A DNA stretch of 64,000 nt, taken from assembly GCF_949628265.1 (NCBI RefSeq), contig NC_088789.1, positions 25,351,883-25,415,882 of the forward strand, given 5' to 3'. Numbering within the stretch: position 1 is the first letter of the stretch; every line of letters begins with the position of its first letter. This DNA is from Cloeon dipterum. Its lineage: Eukaryota; Arthropoda; Insecta; Ephemeroptera; Baetidae. Of the stretch, positions 43,899 to 53,720 are shown one piece after another. Both the position numbers and the translations under genes were made by a program. Under the pieces are notes generated by a model. It saw only the letters and a program-made list of their open reading frames with translations. It did not search any database and was not told the origin of the DNA.

Positions 43899-44235
43899 CT
43901 CTTTTGAATTGGAACCTTACGCTTTCGACGAGATGTAAGTCTATATAGGCGGGCTCGATATTTTGCTGGTTCTGCGTACACAAGTGTCGTCTCATTAAAT
44001 CGAGCCTGCGAGTAACGAAGACGACGAAGACGCCATCTTTATTGAAATTCCGCCCTCTTTCTCCAGCTTTCGCGGCTATTATCGCATGGTGTGCTGCTCG
44101 CGAGTAATGAGAAGCCGCGGGTCAGAAACCAGACCATTCATTTCCGCGAGTTTTTCTCTACTACACCACATTTACAAATATTTTCCTAAGGAGCTGCGAT
44201 GTGATAAAAGAGTATCCAATTTAGAAAAATGAGGC

Positions 44236-44285
44236 AATCTGCATAAATCGCCAGTGTTTGACACCGCCAGCAGATGGCACCACCG
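44236..44285. mobile_element. single arm of the foldback MITE family
   Basis: TGCATAAATCGCCAGTGTTT, then GACACCGCCAGCAGATGGCA and CCACCGG, match the left arm of the 16964-17382 element (TGCATAAACCCTAAGTGTTC, GCCGCCAACAGATGGCGCCA, CCG). No opposite arm was found nearby, so this is a truncated or decayed copy. Confidence 0.7.
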
Positions 44286-46171
44286 GCATTTTGCCAGATA
44301 TTAAAATTTTATATTCTAAAAACCACCGGTTGCAAAGTTTTTCAATTTTAGTCTTCGTTTCTTTATAAAATGTCGACAAACTCCTTTGTTTATAATTGGT
44401 TCTCAAAATTTGAATAAAACTTTGAGCTCTTTTGAATTATATTTTCATTCAGCACATAATTGCGTGCTTTTGCTATTGGTTTCGGACAAACATGGGCGAC
44501 CCTTGATCAAAGAGGACTGTACTTGAAAAATGCGAAAATGCTGTTTAAGCAGAGCAAGAAGTGTTTCTCGACTCGGTGGTAGGCAAGAAAGAGGAGGTTT
44601 AAATAATCGAGTTGGAGCCTGGGTGGCACACGCGAGGAAGCAAATTGAGTTTGCTTTAAACAAACTGCGGCTGCACGTTTTACTCGCGAGAGACGTGATC
44701 CTCGGCCGACTTTTATAGATGCCGGAGCTCCGAATCGAGAATTTGTTCCGCAGCGCAGACAAATACGCCGAGACCCGAGAGCGGCGGAGAACTTTTGAGT
44801 TTTTGTTTTTTGCGGGAAATTTGGGAGCAACTATACGATTGGCTCATGGCTGCGCTCCTCCTTGATGTTTATTTCCGCTCAGATGGGCATAGGAAGTGGC
44901 GTAATTGCCAGAGTCCGTATATAGGTGCTGTAGGCTCGTGTCTAATTGGCGCCCAGCGACGCGAGAGAGCACGAGAAAAAGAGATTTTCAGAGGAAAACA
45001 GCAGCCAAGAGAGCAATTCGACCATAGGTTTTTATAGCCTTAAAGAGGATTCCTTTCCTATAACAGGATCGCAATTATACCGCAGTAGGATGAATTCCCG
45101 ACCCTTTTGATCGGCTCGGTGGAAAGAATTAATAAATTATGTACAGAAGGAAATTAAAAATCCTGGAAGTACCTCTACGCATTTTATAGATTTAATTAGA
45201 GTTCGCGTTCCATGGTTGTTATTGTAGCAATCTCAGCAACAGAAAATAGGGAAGCAGGGCAGGTTTTTGCGCGCCTCGCAGAGAGTGAAATATTAATTGG
45301 CCGTTGCGCCAGATGAGGGCCTGGAGGTTGCCGCCGCCGCCGACTTGGGTTGAGGGCCCAGGAGGCGTCTAATGCAATAATGGCGCAATTGTTGGCGGCT
45401 GCAGTGTCAGGGAGATGCGCCTAATTGGGTTTGCCGGTGCAGCGTCTGCTGCCAACTCCTCCCTCGGTGCTCCAAGTGCCAAAATCAAACCCAATTCGGG
45501 TGTCATTTGCATTCGACCGAGCAATTTGCTCTACTCTAATGAGATAATCAGATTTGCTCTATTATGTAGTGGCTCTTGAGCTACTTTGTCCCACCTCTCA
45601 ACGAATTTCCTACCCGTCAGCCTTTGTGTAACTCATCCTGCTAAAATATATTCCGTGAAATGAAAATTAATGCAGGAGAACGACCGTGCAAAAAAGGCAA
45701 CTCTCGTAATTTCAACCTGAAATTGTCAACTTGTCAAGGGTTCCTCTTTCGCATAGTCCATAGATATAATTATATTTCTTCCGAAGATTTAACAATCTAA
45801 AATTTAAAGTGATTACCAATTTTCAGTACCAACCCTCCCTTTGTTTTAAACACCTCAAACATAATTTTTTCCTGGCAATAACCATCTCACTTTTCGCCTC
45901 CTTTAATCAATTAAAATAAACAGCTTAACAAAAATATTCATTTTTATTTACTCTACATAAAGATATGACTCGCAGAGTTCTCGAATTTCTCTCTGGAAAT
46001 CAGGCCATCATTTTCGGCATGCTCCGAAACAATCGGCTTTCAATGCGAGTGACACCCATTGTTTATGTTGGACGGCACTGCAAAGCGCAGCGCCGGCCGA
46101 GGGGTGGCCCGGGGGTGGGGGTGCGCGGGCGCCGCGCTGTCTCCGGCGCCGCTGCGCCCGTCTCGACACTG

Positions 46172-46274
46172 ATCAGTTGGTTGGCGGGCGCGGAGCGATG
46201 CTAGTCGGTTTGGCCGTGGCCGCGGCGGCCGGCCACCCCCAGCCAGTGGACAGCAGCGGGACACGTGGCGAGCA
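46172..46274 (+). promoter_or_regulatory. core promoter and 5' UTR of exon B
   Basis: TCAGTT at 46173-46178 matches the insect initiator. AGTCG at 46203-46207 matches the downstream promoter element RGWYV, but starts at +29 rather than the usual +28. The surrounding 46080-46270 is CpG-rich and TATA-less, typical of a regulated developmental promoter. Confidence 0.5.
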
Positions 46275-46396
46275 ATGAGCGACAAGGGCTCTCCGTCGAA
46301 AATGGCGCCGGGCAAGGGCGGCAATTTGGTGGCCACCTGCCTCAAGCACCACAATAGTCCGTTGCGCAGTGTCAGACTCTTGTGGCGCATTCTAAC
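46275..46396 (+). CDS. candidate first coding exon B of a large plus-strand gene
   Basis: ATG in a fair context (GCAATGA, G at -3) encodes MSDKGSPSKMAPGKGGNLVA, then TCLKHHNSPLRSVRLLWRIL and two bases of the next codon. The donor is AAC|GTGAGT, phase 2. The N-terminus is Ser/Lys/Gly-rich and then turns amphipathic (RSVRLLWRIL). No signal peptide is present. I could not name the family. A CpG-rich TATA-less promoter with an initiator precedes it. Candidate exons A and C end in the same phase, consistent with alternative starts spliced to one common exon to the right of the window. Confidence 0.6.
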
Positions 46397-46769
46397 GTGA
46401 GTCTCAAACTCTTTCCTCCCGTCGCACCTTTTTAATACCCGTTCGGCCCCAGAAATTGCATTTAAATCCACCCTGTCCCGTGATTCAAGCTGGAAAATAC
46501 CGATGGGTTTGTTTACAAGGAGAACACACCTATTGATCCGAAAAAAAATGATTTTTTTACTTATAACGATCATACAGGCAAGTTTAAAATAAGATGAAAA
46601 TATGCCAGTGGAACCCTTTCCGTTATTTGCTGTTTTTGAGTAATGGACGTTCAAATCTCGAATTTTGAAGGCTGTGACAGCTGTTAGGTTAATTAAAAAA
46701 TCTTGAAATTTTTTTATCTTGATTGAATAAATTTTTGAAATTGAAAATATAGTGACGAATTACATACGA

Positions 46770-47210
46770 GGTTTGGCTGCGATGAGTGCTAGATCAAAAA
46801 ACTTTTCAAATTCGGCAAGCTGATAAAATTTAAAATTATTTTCATACTCTACAAATATGTTCCTCTGCCTAATTTCCCGGAAAAGCCGATCGAAATGTTG
46901 ATTTAAACCTACCAGGACGCAAAAAAGTTGAAATGGCCAAAATTTAGCTTTGATTTTATGAAAAATAACTTAGTAAAATTTAAAACTCTACCACAAGCCA
47001 TCACATTTTTTGAGCATTCGATTTTCCCAGAGCACTTTTCTGTCAGAAATTTTAGAAAAAATCATTTAGCAATTGAAAAAGTATAAAAATCATCTCGCTG
47101 AGTATATTCTAAATAAATAATATGTGGAATCCGATCACTTTTCAAAATATCATGGCAATTTGAAATTTCTTGAAATATGACTCAAAAGCGTGGATTTTGC
47201 GACCCGGGAA
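46770..47210. repeat. dispersed AT-rich repeat G, copy 2
   Basis: It shares ordered phrases with 15890-16410, including CTCTACCACAA, GCATTCGATTTTCCCAGAGC, ACTTTTCTGTCA, TATAAAAATCAT, ATGGCAATTT and GCGTGGATTT. The copies are diverged and the termini undefined. Confidence 0.65.
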
Positions 47211-49360
47211 ATTTTCACATTTGATCAAACACCATCGAACTGTAGCAAAAAACACATTTTTTTCAGATTAATAAGCTTGTTCTCCTTGTTAGTTAATAAT
47301 AAATTCATTAAATTAAATTTACCTGAACTTTTCGAAACAAGAGATTTTCCATATTTTAACAGAAGTGTTTTTTCTTAAAAATATTCAAAAAATAAAATAG
47401 AGATTGTCGGTTCAATTTTATAAACTTTTACAGATTTCGATTCATATGTACAAAAACCGTCCTAGTTTCCAGCCTGGAATCGTGTTTTATGCCCTTTTGA
47501 ACTGCACCTTGGGATCCTGTACTTCTGGCTTGCTTCAATTTTCGAAAATTTATAAATATTGGTTTCGCCCTATCGATTTTAGTTTGGGACATTATTTGCA
47601 AGCTCCTGCGTTAAAGGCTCTTCGATTTTGCCATAAAATTGCTACGGCTGCGAGGATAGCTTGAGTTTTTCCAGACGTCGTGCTCTCGGCCGTAAAGAAT
47701 TTCGCAAAAGGGTCTGGGTGGAAAAAGAAAAACATGGCGAATTTATCAGCGTTTTATCTGCCCGGTTTTTATTACGCAGATGATATCGTGCACCACATGA
47801 ATCGATAAATGTTTCACGACTCAACAAATCCAAAATATTGCCTTATCGACGAACATCTCATTCCTAAGAATGCGATGCCGTGGAATAAATTTAATATCGA
47901 AACAAAACAAAACAAAAAAGCGTCCTTCGCGTCTCTCGGAAATCTGTTTCATAACATTAATTTGATCTCCAGACTCGGCAGCAAATATTTGCTCTTAAAT
48001 ATTAAAAAATTCTCGTCTTCTCTGTCAGTATAGCACTTTTGGAAAAACGTTTGATAAAAACTTATTCTGAGAGTACTCTAGAGCAGCAAATTAAAGCGTG
48101 TTCCGAGGCCAATTAAAAATGCAAATTCAGAGCCGAATCGGGAGCTGATTAATTGGCGGGCGATAACGATCAAGTGGCTGAACCCTTTGACAACGACGAG
48201 ATGATAAAGCCAACCAGGCTGCTGTTTACAATACGGGAATGTGCTCGGAGGATAATCGCGCTCAGCCAGCACATCCGCCGCCGGCGTAATTTCGCGTTCG
48301 GCAGCCGCGCGGTAATTAAAGCTAAGCCACTAATGCTGCTTCGATTGCAACCGACCTGCCCGACAGAGACAACTGCCGAGCAGGGCCACCCAGTCAGCCT
48401 GCCAAGTGAGCGAGAAATTCAATCAGTGCGATGCACCTGTGATAGATATCGCGCTCTAATTAAAATCGGAGGGTCGAATCTGTTCACTTTGTAAAAAGAG
48501 AGAGAGGGAGAGCGCCGCCGGGCGCAAAGAGGCGACTGAGTCTGAAGCTAGATTCGAATTTTTATTTGGAAAATGTAGCTGCAAGGAAAATTGAAAATGT
48601 CTTGATAAAATATCTTTATGAATGTACAGCTGGCGATTTTGGCATGAAAAGAGCGAAATCAGCTGCCACTTTAAAAATTATGTTGCTTAAATCAATTCAA
48701 AACTAAAAATGCATTAGGAAATAATCGTGATATTGATTTAAATAAAGCTGCATCTTGTCGGATTGCCGTTTTATTCTTCTATTTCATTTTTTTTAAATTG
48801 TAAAAATGGTAATTGGAATTTGCGAATTTGTAGCAGAAAATGGGTTATTCGCATCACAAAAAAATCACTGATTAAATTTAAAAAAATGATTAATCCAAGT
48901 AAAATGAAATTGCTACGTTCGGAACGTGATTTTCCAGAGTTGAATATTAGCAAATTTATTTTACCCTTTTAACAACGTTACAAATTAATAATGAAAATCA
49001 TGAAAGGGATTAACGATCTGGTTAATCAGCATCAAAATTAATGGTGTGAAATATTTTAAATAAAATCGCAGTTTTTTATCTTGTCCATGATAGACTAAAA
49101 CCAATCCAGACGCTCTTGTCGCTGTTTCAATTAAAAAAAATCTTTTGTACCTTTCCATGCCCGTTTTAATAAATTTCAATCCAATTAGCTCCGACCCCTG
49201 TAGCAGAAGGTCTTGAGCAAATATTTGATTACTGAGAATCGCAACGATTTGGCAGCTTAAGTCGACGTGCGCGTCTTTAGAGAAAATTAATTAATTGGCA
49301 TTCAGATTGAACGCCGCGCTGAGTATAGGGTTGAAGGAGGCGGGGCCCAACGCGCTTCCC

Positions 49361-49380
49361 TCTCTCTCTCTCTCTCTCTC
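49361..49380. repeat. (CT)10 microsatellite / GAGA tract
   Basis: Twenty bases of perfect TC repeat followed by GCGCTCTCTCCC. It could bind GAGA-type factors, or it may be a plain microsatellite. Confidence 0.85.
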
Positions 49381-50128
49381 GCGCTCTCTCCCAGTCAGAA
49401 AAGAAACACATTGACGCTGATTTGATTTATATCCAGCGTTTAATCTCATTCCTCTCTTTCTTGTTCAACTTTTCCAATTAGCGCTTGCCGACGTGTGCGT
49501 AATTCGCGCGCGTTTTCTGCCGCCGTATATTCTCTACCGCGTGCGTGTGCAGCCAGCTCCTCCCGCCGCCCCGCCATTATCCAGAGTAGTTCTTTTTTTA
49601 TTGAAAGTAGCTGCTCTCCTTTTCCGGCGCGCACCAAACTTTCTTTCTCGCGCACTCCTCTATTGGAAATCGACTGAAAGCCTATTTTCTGCGGCCGGAG
49701 AGAAAAACTGCGAGATGAAATTCCGCCACATGCAGCCAGCCAGCATGCCTAATTTAATTCGAACCCGCCGCGCAAAAAGCAATTAGAGCGCAATTCATGC
49801 CACCGCCCCTTTGAAGTGGCCGCTGGCACAAAAATTCGGCTACAACAAAGCGCTTTTCGGCACACTGCTCTGGTCCGATTGACCGCCTGTAGTATGGAAC
49901 TGGAGTAATTTTCCCGTAAAGTCGGGAGTGGTGGAGCCGGTGGAGCTGATCTTGTTTTGTATTTTTCGCTTGGGAGAATTGGAGAGGTCGTTTTTTGGCT
50001 TTTGAAAGTGGTTTAAAGTTATTGCTTTAAAATCACTAGTACATTATTTATTGTTGATTTGAAAACACGATCAAAGCTCCACTCATTTGAATTTAAAGTG
50101 GCCAGAAGAAGTGCAATTCCAAAAATAA

Positions 50129-50545
50129 CCCGCATAAAAAAATATAACCCAGGAATATCCGTAATAATCTTAGATTAATCAAAATTTACCAGAAAAAATT
50201 AATCCAAAAAATTGATCCAGGATTAATCCTGTATTAATTGAGATTAACCTAAGAATGTTTAAGATCAATCTAGAGATTAATCTAAAAAATATATCCTTAG
50301 ATTATTCTTTAGATCATTCTGAGATTAATCCAAAAAAATAATTTTTGGAATTTTCTTAGAATGAATCCAGATTAATCTTAAAATGTTTTAAAGTCAATCT
50401 AGAGATTAATTTACAAGAATATCCCTAAAATAATCCCAAAGGGGAAATTTGAATATAGTTAATAGAATATCCCCAGATTATTCTATGGATCATTCTGAGA
50501 TTAATTCTAAATATTTTTTTAATATTCCTAGAATATTCTTTAAAA
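50129..50545. repeat. ATTAATC-type repeat block, left
   Basis: It starts with CCCGCATAAAAAAATAT and then carries many variants of GATTAATC, TTAGATTATTCT and CTAGAATATTC, often palindromic (GGATTAATCC). The right-hand partner is at 51910-52341. The pair could be the ends of one 2.2-kb element or two separate insertions facing each other. Confidence 0.7.
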
Positions 50546-50859
50546 ACCCGAAAAAAGAAGAACTTATATTTTTCTTACAATTAAAAACACAAAAATAAGT
50601 ACGAAACATAATTTAATCAAGAAAATGAACTGCCATATTGTTAAATATTTTGAAATCGTTATCACAAAAAATATTTTTTCTCGCAAATATTTTTTTAATT
50701 AATGCGATGGATTCAATTTTTATATTAAAACCTAACAAATTTTTCATTATCTTAACAAAAAATTATGATGCCTTTATTTTTCAAAGAATCTGCCCAGATT
50801 AAAAAGGGTAAAAATCATAAATGCGATTGAATAAATTAATTTCTTAACACAAAGAGTCT

Positions 50860-51252
50860 TAATTAATGCTACCGACAACCGGGCAAATTTGAAAGAAAGG
50901 TCAGAAGGACAAAAAGGGTTAAAAGGGCGATTTTAGTGTGCGCGTGGTTGCGGCGGCTGCACATGCATGCACGCACTTGCATGGAATGCCTGCTCAGCCT
51001 GCTGCCTGCCTCTGTTGTGGAGCGGGGGAGGGGCGACGGGCGGTGGCAGCAGGACTAGCGAGCAGCAGCAGCAAGAGACTTACAAAATCCTGCTTCGCTC
51101 TCTTTGTCTAACGCGTCAACGGTCAACCGCCGTTCAAATCAAAGTTTAAGTTATTAACGGACGCAGGACGCCGGACGCCGCCAGTATGGGACAACACGGA
51201 CACGGACGTCCCGCGGACTCGGACGGATGGCCTGGATCTTGCGGTTAACAGG
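50860..51252 (+). CDS. candidate alternative first exon C with promoter
   Basis: A GC-rich block (50940-51250) sits between two AT-rich repeat blocks. The ATG at 51227 encodes MAWILRLT and then GG before a strong donor GG|GTAAGTCC at 51253, phase 2. Exon A also ends GG|GTAAGT after exactly 26 coding bases. An upstream ATG at 51186 opens a 20-codon frame ending at 51248, which would act as an overlapping uORF. The exon may be noncoding 5' UTR instead. CAG-rich DNA (GAGCAGCAGCAGCAAGAG) lies at 51060-51077. Confidence 0.4.
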
Positions 51253-51909
51253 GTAAGTCCCATTTTATAGATTAGCGTCCAAAGAAATTAGAATAGATCG
51301 CGCAACTTTGACATCCAACGGTTTTATGGTAAAATTACACTTTTCGCCGCTACTTATGCAGTTTTCGCCACCAATATTTTGATATATGGGATTCTCGCCA
51401 GTCCTTAAGTTATTAATTAGAACCCCATAAATAAGTTTGGGTGGCGGAAACTGTAAATCGGTGAGGAAAAATGTAATTTTTCCATGTAAATCACCGGTGA
51501 CATTTTTTCTTTTACGCTTACGAGAATTTAGAATGGCATGCTTTATTACACATTCTGATTCAATTGGCTTTGCAAGGAAAATGGAAAAATATTATGCATG
51601 CACTTTTAATACTTGAACCTTCCATTTTCCAAGCAAAACTAATTGAAATAAGCTTTTATTTATATTTTTCTATGAGTCGCTTCCCCTTTTTTTAGCTTCA
51701 AGCCATCCGCAGATATTTTGCAGGACTGAAAAAGATGTAACCGTTAAAGTTCTGCAGTTTGGGCTTCAAGATCGGCGATGCTGGCATCGTATAATAAAAA
51801 ATTTTGTAGCTGTAATATGTGATATGGTTAAAAACTAATAAAGTTTGCATATTTTTTACATTTAATGAAGTTTGTAATTTTTTAAATAATTCCAGATGAA
51901 TCGCAATAA

Positions 51910-52341
51910 TAAACGATTTTGGTATATTCTAGGAACAATCCGAGGTTAATATTAAGAACATATTAGAAATAATTTTTGTCGCACTTTATGTTGATCTTAA
52001 AATGATATTAGAATAACCAAAGAATGTTCCAAGATTAACCGAAAAGAATAATCCTATGTAAAGATTTGATACGCTAAATATTAATCTTAGATCAATCCCA
52101 AGATTAATCCATAAGTATATTCTGAGAATGTTCTAAGATCATTCTTTAAAGCTTTTTGAAACAAAGCCCGGCAGAATAATCCTGGAACATTCTAAGGTTA
52201 TTCTCTTAAATTAATCTACAGATTAATCCAGTATCACGAAAAACCGTATCATAAGTTCATATATAATTAATTTTTTAGATTAATCCTGGGCGAAGTCGGT
52301 TTATTCTTAGAACATTCTCAGGCGATATTTTTTTATGCGGG
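51910..52341. repeat. ATTAATC-type repeat block, right (inverted)
   Basis: It carries variants of ATTCTTAGAACATTCT, GATTAATCC and CCAAGATTAAC and ends in ATATTTTTTTATGCGGG at 52325-52341, the exact inverse of the 17 bases at 50129-50145. Confidence 0.7.
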
Positions 52342-52619
52342 AAGTTGTGCTTTGGATTTCTTTCGCTGAGCCCAATCAAACTGTTAATTTTGGTTTCTAA
52401 TTAAAATTTTGGAAATAAAGCTTAAGATTTTGGAATTTCGTAAGCTAAATTTTGCCCCATGACATGTGTGGACTTGTGTGAAAATTTCAGATCGGAATTA
52501 TTTTTTGCTTTTGAGAAATTCCTCTTGAAAACTCGATTTTATGTTTTGAAAATTTTGTCAGCTCCAAAACTCGGGTTTTGACCATCAGAATTATAAAAAC
52601 TGAACACAGTTAGAATCGT

Positions 52620-52860
52620 CTCGACCTCTCTTGCGACCAGCTGAAGGGTTGTTATGTTTCACATGTTGGGTAATTTAAAAAATAAAAGGTCCGGAGGAAG
52701 CCATTTTTGCCATAAACGAGAGCAGGGGGTTGAAAAGCGTAGAGGGTAAGCACCTCTTAAACCCTTCAGCTGGTTAGGGAAGGTAGAGATGAGCCTAATG
52801 GCGGGTAGTTTTTGAAATTCCGATGTTTAGAAGACTTGGAGCTGACAATATTCGCAAAAA
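52620..52860. repeat. dispersed repeat F, copy 2
   Basis: The inner 14-bp arms CCAGCTGAAGGGTT and AACCCTTCAGCTGG are perfect inverted repeats about 105 bases apart. TAGAGGGTAAGCACCTCTTA, then GGTTAGGGAAGG, match the order of the copies at 38250 and 53560. Confidence 0.65.
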
Positions 52861-53459
52861 TAAAAAACTCGAAAAATTCTTGTTTTTTCGAGTTTGTTCC
52901 CAGGCGCGCATTTACGAAAAGTTATACTGTTTAGGGCCGAGGGCGGGATAATAGTTTTTGATGGCTCATGTCAAAAAGCGCTTAAATTTGGGCTTTTCGG
53001 AATCAGGTCGTTAGCAGCACACATAGTTTTGCCTGCGCTGTAATAGAAGCTGCTGCTGCTGCTGCTTTAGCGGCGGGGCTGCATTAGCGCGAGCCAAAGT
53101 GCTCGTTCCACTCCATCGAGGCCGTAAAATAGAACGACACTCGCAGCAGTTACGGACACACGGCGTTCGGATAATCATTCCCGACCGACTCATTTGCATG
53201 CCGATCCAATTCGTTGCTTATCAATTCCGCGTGACGAGTGCGTCAACTTGTTATGGCGCAAAATTAATTATGCGCTGCTGCTTTATGTTGTACTTAATTT
53301 GCCGAGGTGCTTTTAAGTCGTTAGCGGTGCTAAAATTGCCGCTTGACGGCCCATTCATTGCTTCCGCGATTACCCTTTATCTCGGAAAATTGTTTGCCTT
53401 TCCCAGTTTCAATTGTCGCCGAAAGGCAGTAAACGCATCAGACGTGTTACCCATTGAAA

Positions 53460-53720
53460 AATGTGTTAGAACCCCTCTACCTGTGTTCAAAACAGGAGTG
53501 TCAAATTTCCAAATTCCAGGTATAAAAGATTTAAAATATTCATTTTTGGACTCAGGGGAGGAAATTATGGCCAATAGAGTTGAGGGGTGAGCACCAGCAC
53601 CTCACAAAAATAATTCAGCTCACCAGGGAAAGTCAAGCCAAGTCGAACGGTGTGCAGTTTTTGCATTTCTGACGCTTTAAACCTCGATATTTGGCGCTTA
53701 CAACATTCGCAAAAATGGAG
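53460..53720. repeat. dispersed repeat F, copy 3
   Basis: GTTGAGGGGTGAGCACCAGC, CTCACCAGGGAAAGTCAAGC and AACGGTGTGCAGTTTTTGCA, then TTTCTGAC, match the copy at 38250-38358. ACAACATTCGCAAAAATGG matches GACAATATTCGCAAAAATAA in copy 2. Confidence 0.7.

Larger units (their letters stand above)
35448..46171. other. noncoding: probable long intron, part 2
   Basis: No protein-coding exon was recognised. Content: repeat F copy at 38250-38358, two candidate ratchet splice sites (38607/38608 and 43892/43893), and a foldback-MITE arm at 44236-44285. GC-balanced blocks that may be regulatory occur at 36100-36520, 38700-39080, 42880-43150 and 45290-45520. The last includes an ATTTGCAT octamer, a POU-factor core, at 45505-45512. 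Confidence 0.5.
46397..50128 (+). other. putative intron 1 of the exon-B gene
   Basis: AT-rich DNA without recognised coding sequence. Repeat G copy 2 lies at 46770-47210. GC-balanced blocks at 48130-48540 and 49200-49960 may be regulatory. A 20-base CT run at 49361-49380, with another CTCTCTC just after it, is a potential GAGA-factor tract. Confidence 0.55.

Noticed and set aside
46040..46654. Minus-strand 204-codon frame
   Set aside because: Antisense of the CpG-rich promoter and exon B, continuing into AT-rich intron; no motif, no promoter, no splice support.
48153..48494. Plus-strand 113-codon frame
   Set aside because: No conserved motif, no splice context; sits in a probable regulatory block.
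53500..53530. Possible ratchet site AAATTCCAG|GTATAA
   Set aside because: It lies inside repeat F and has a poor pyrimidine tract.
53099..53590. Plus-strand 163-codon frame
   Set aside because: It runs into repeat F, has mixed composition and no known motif.
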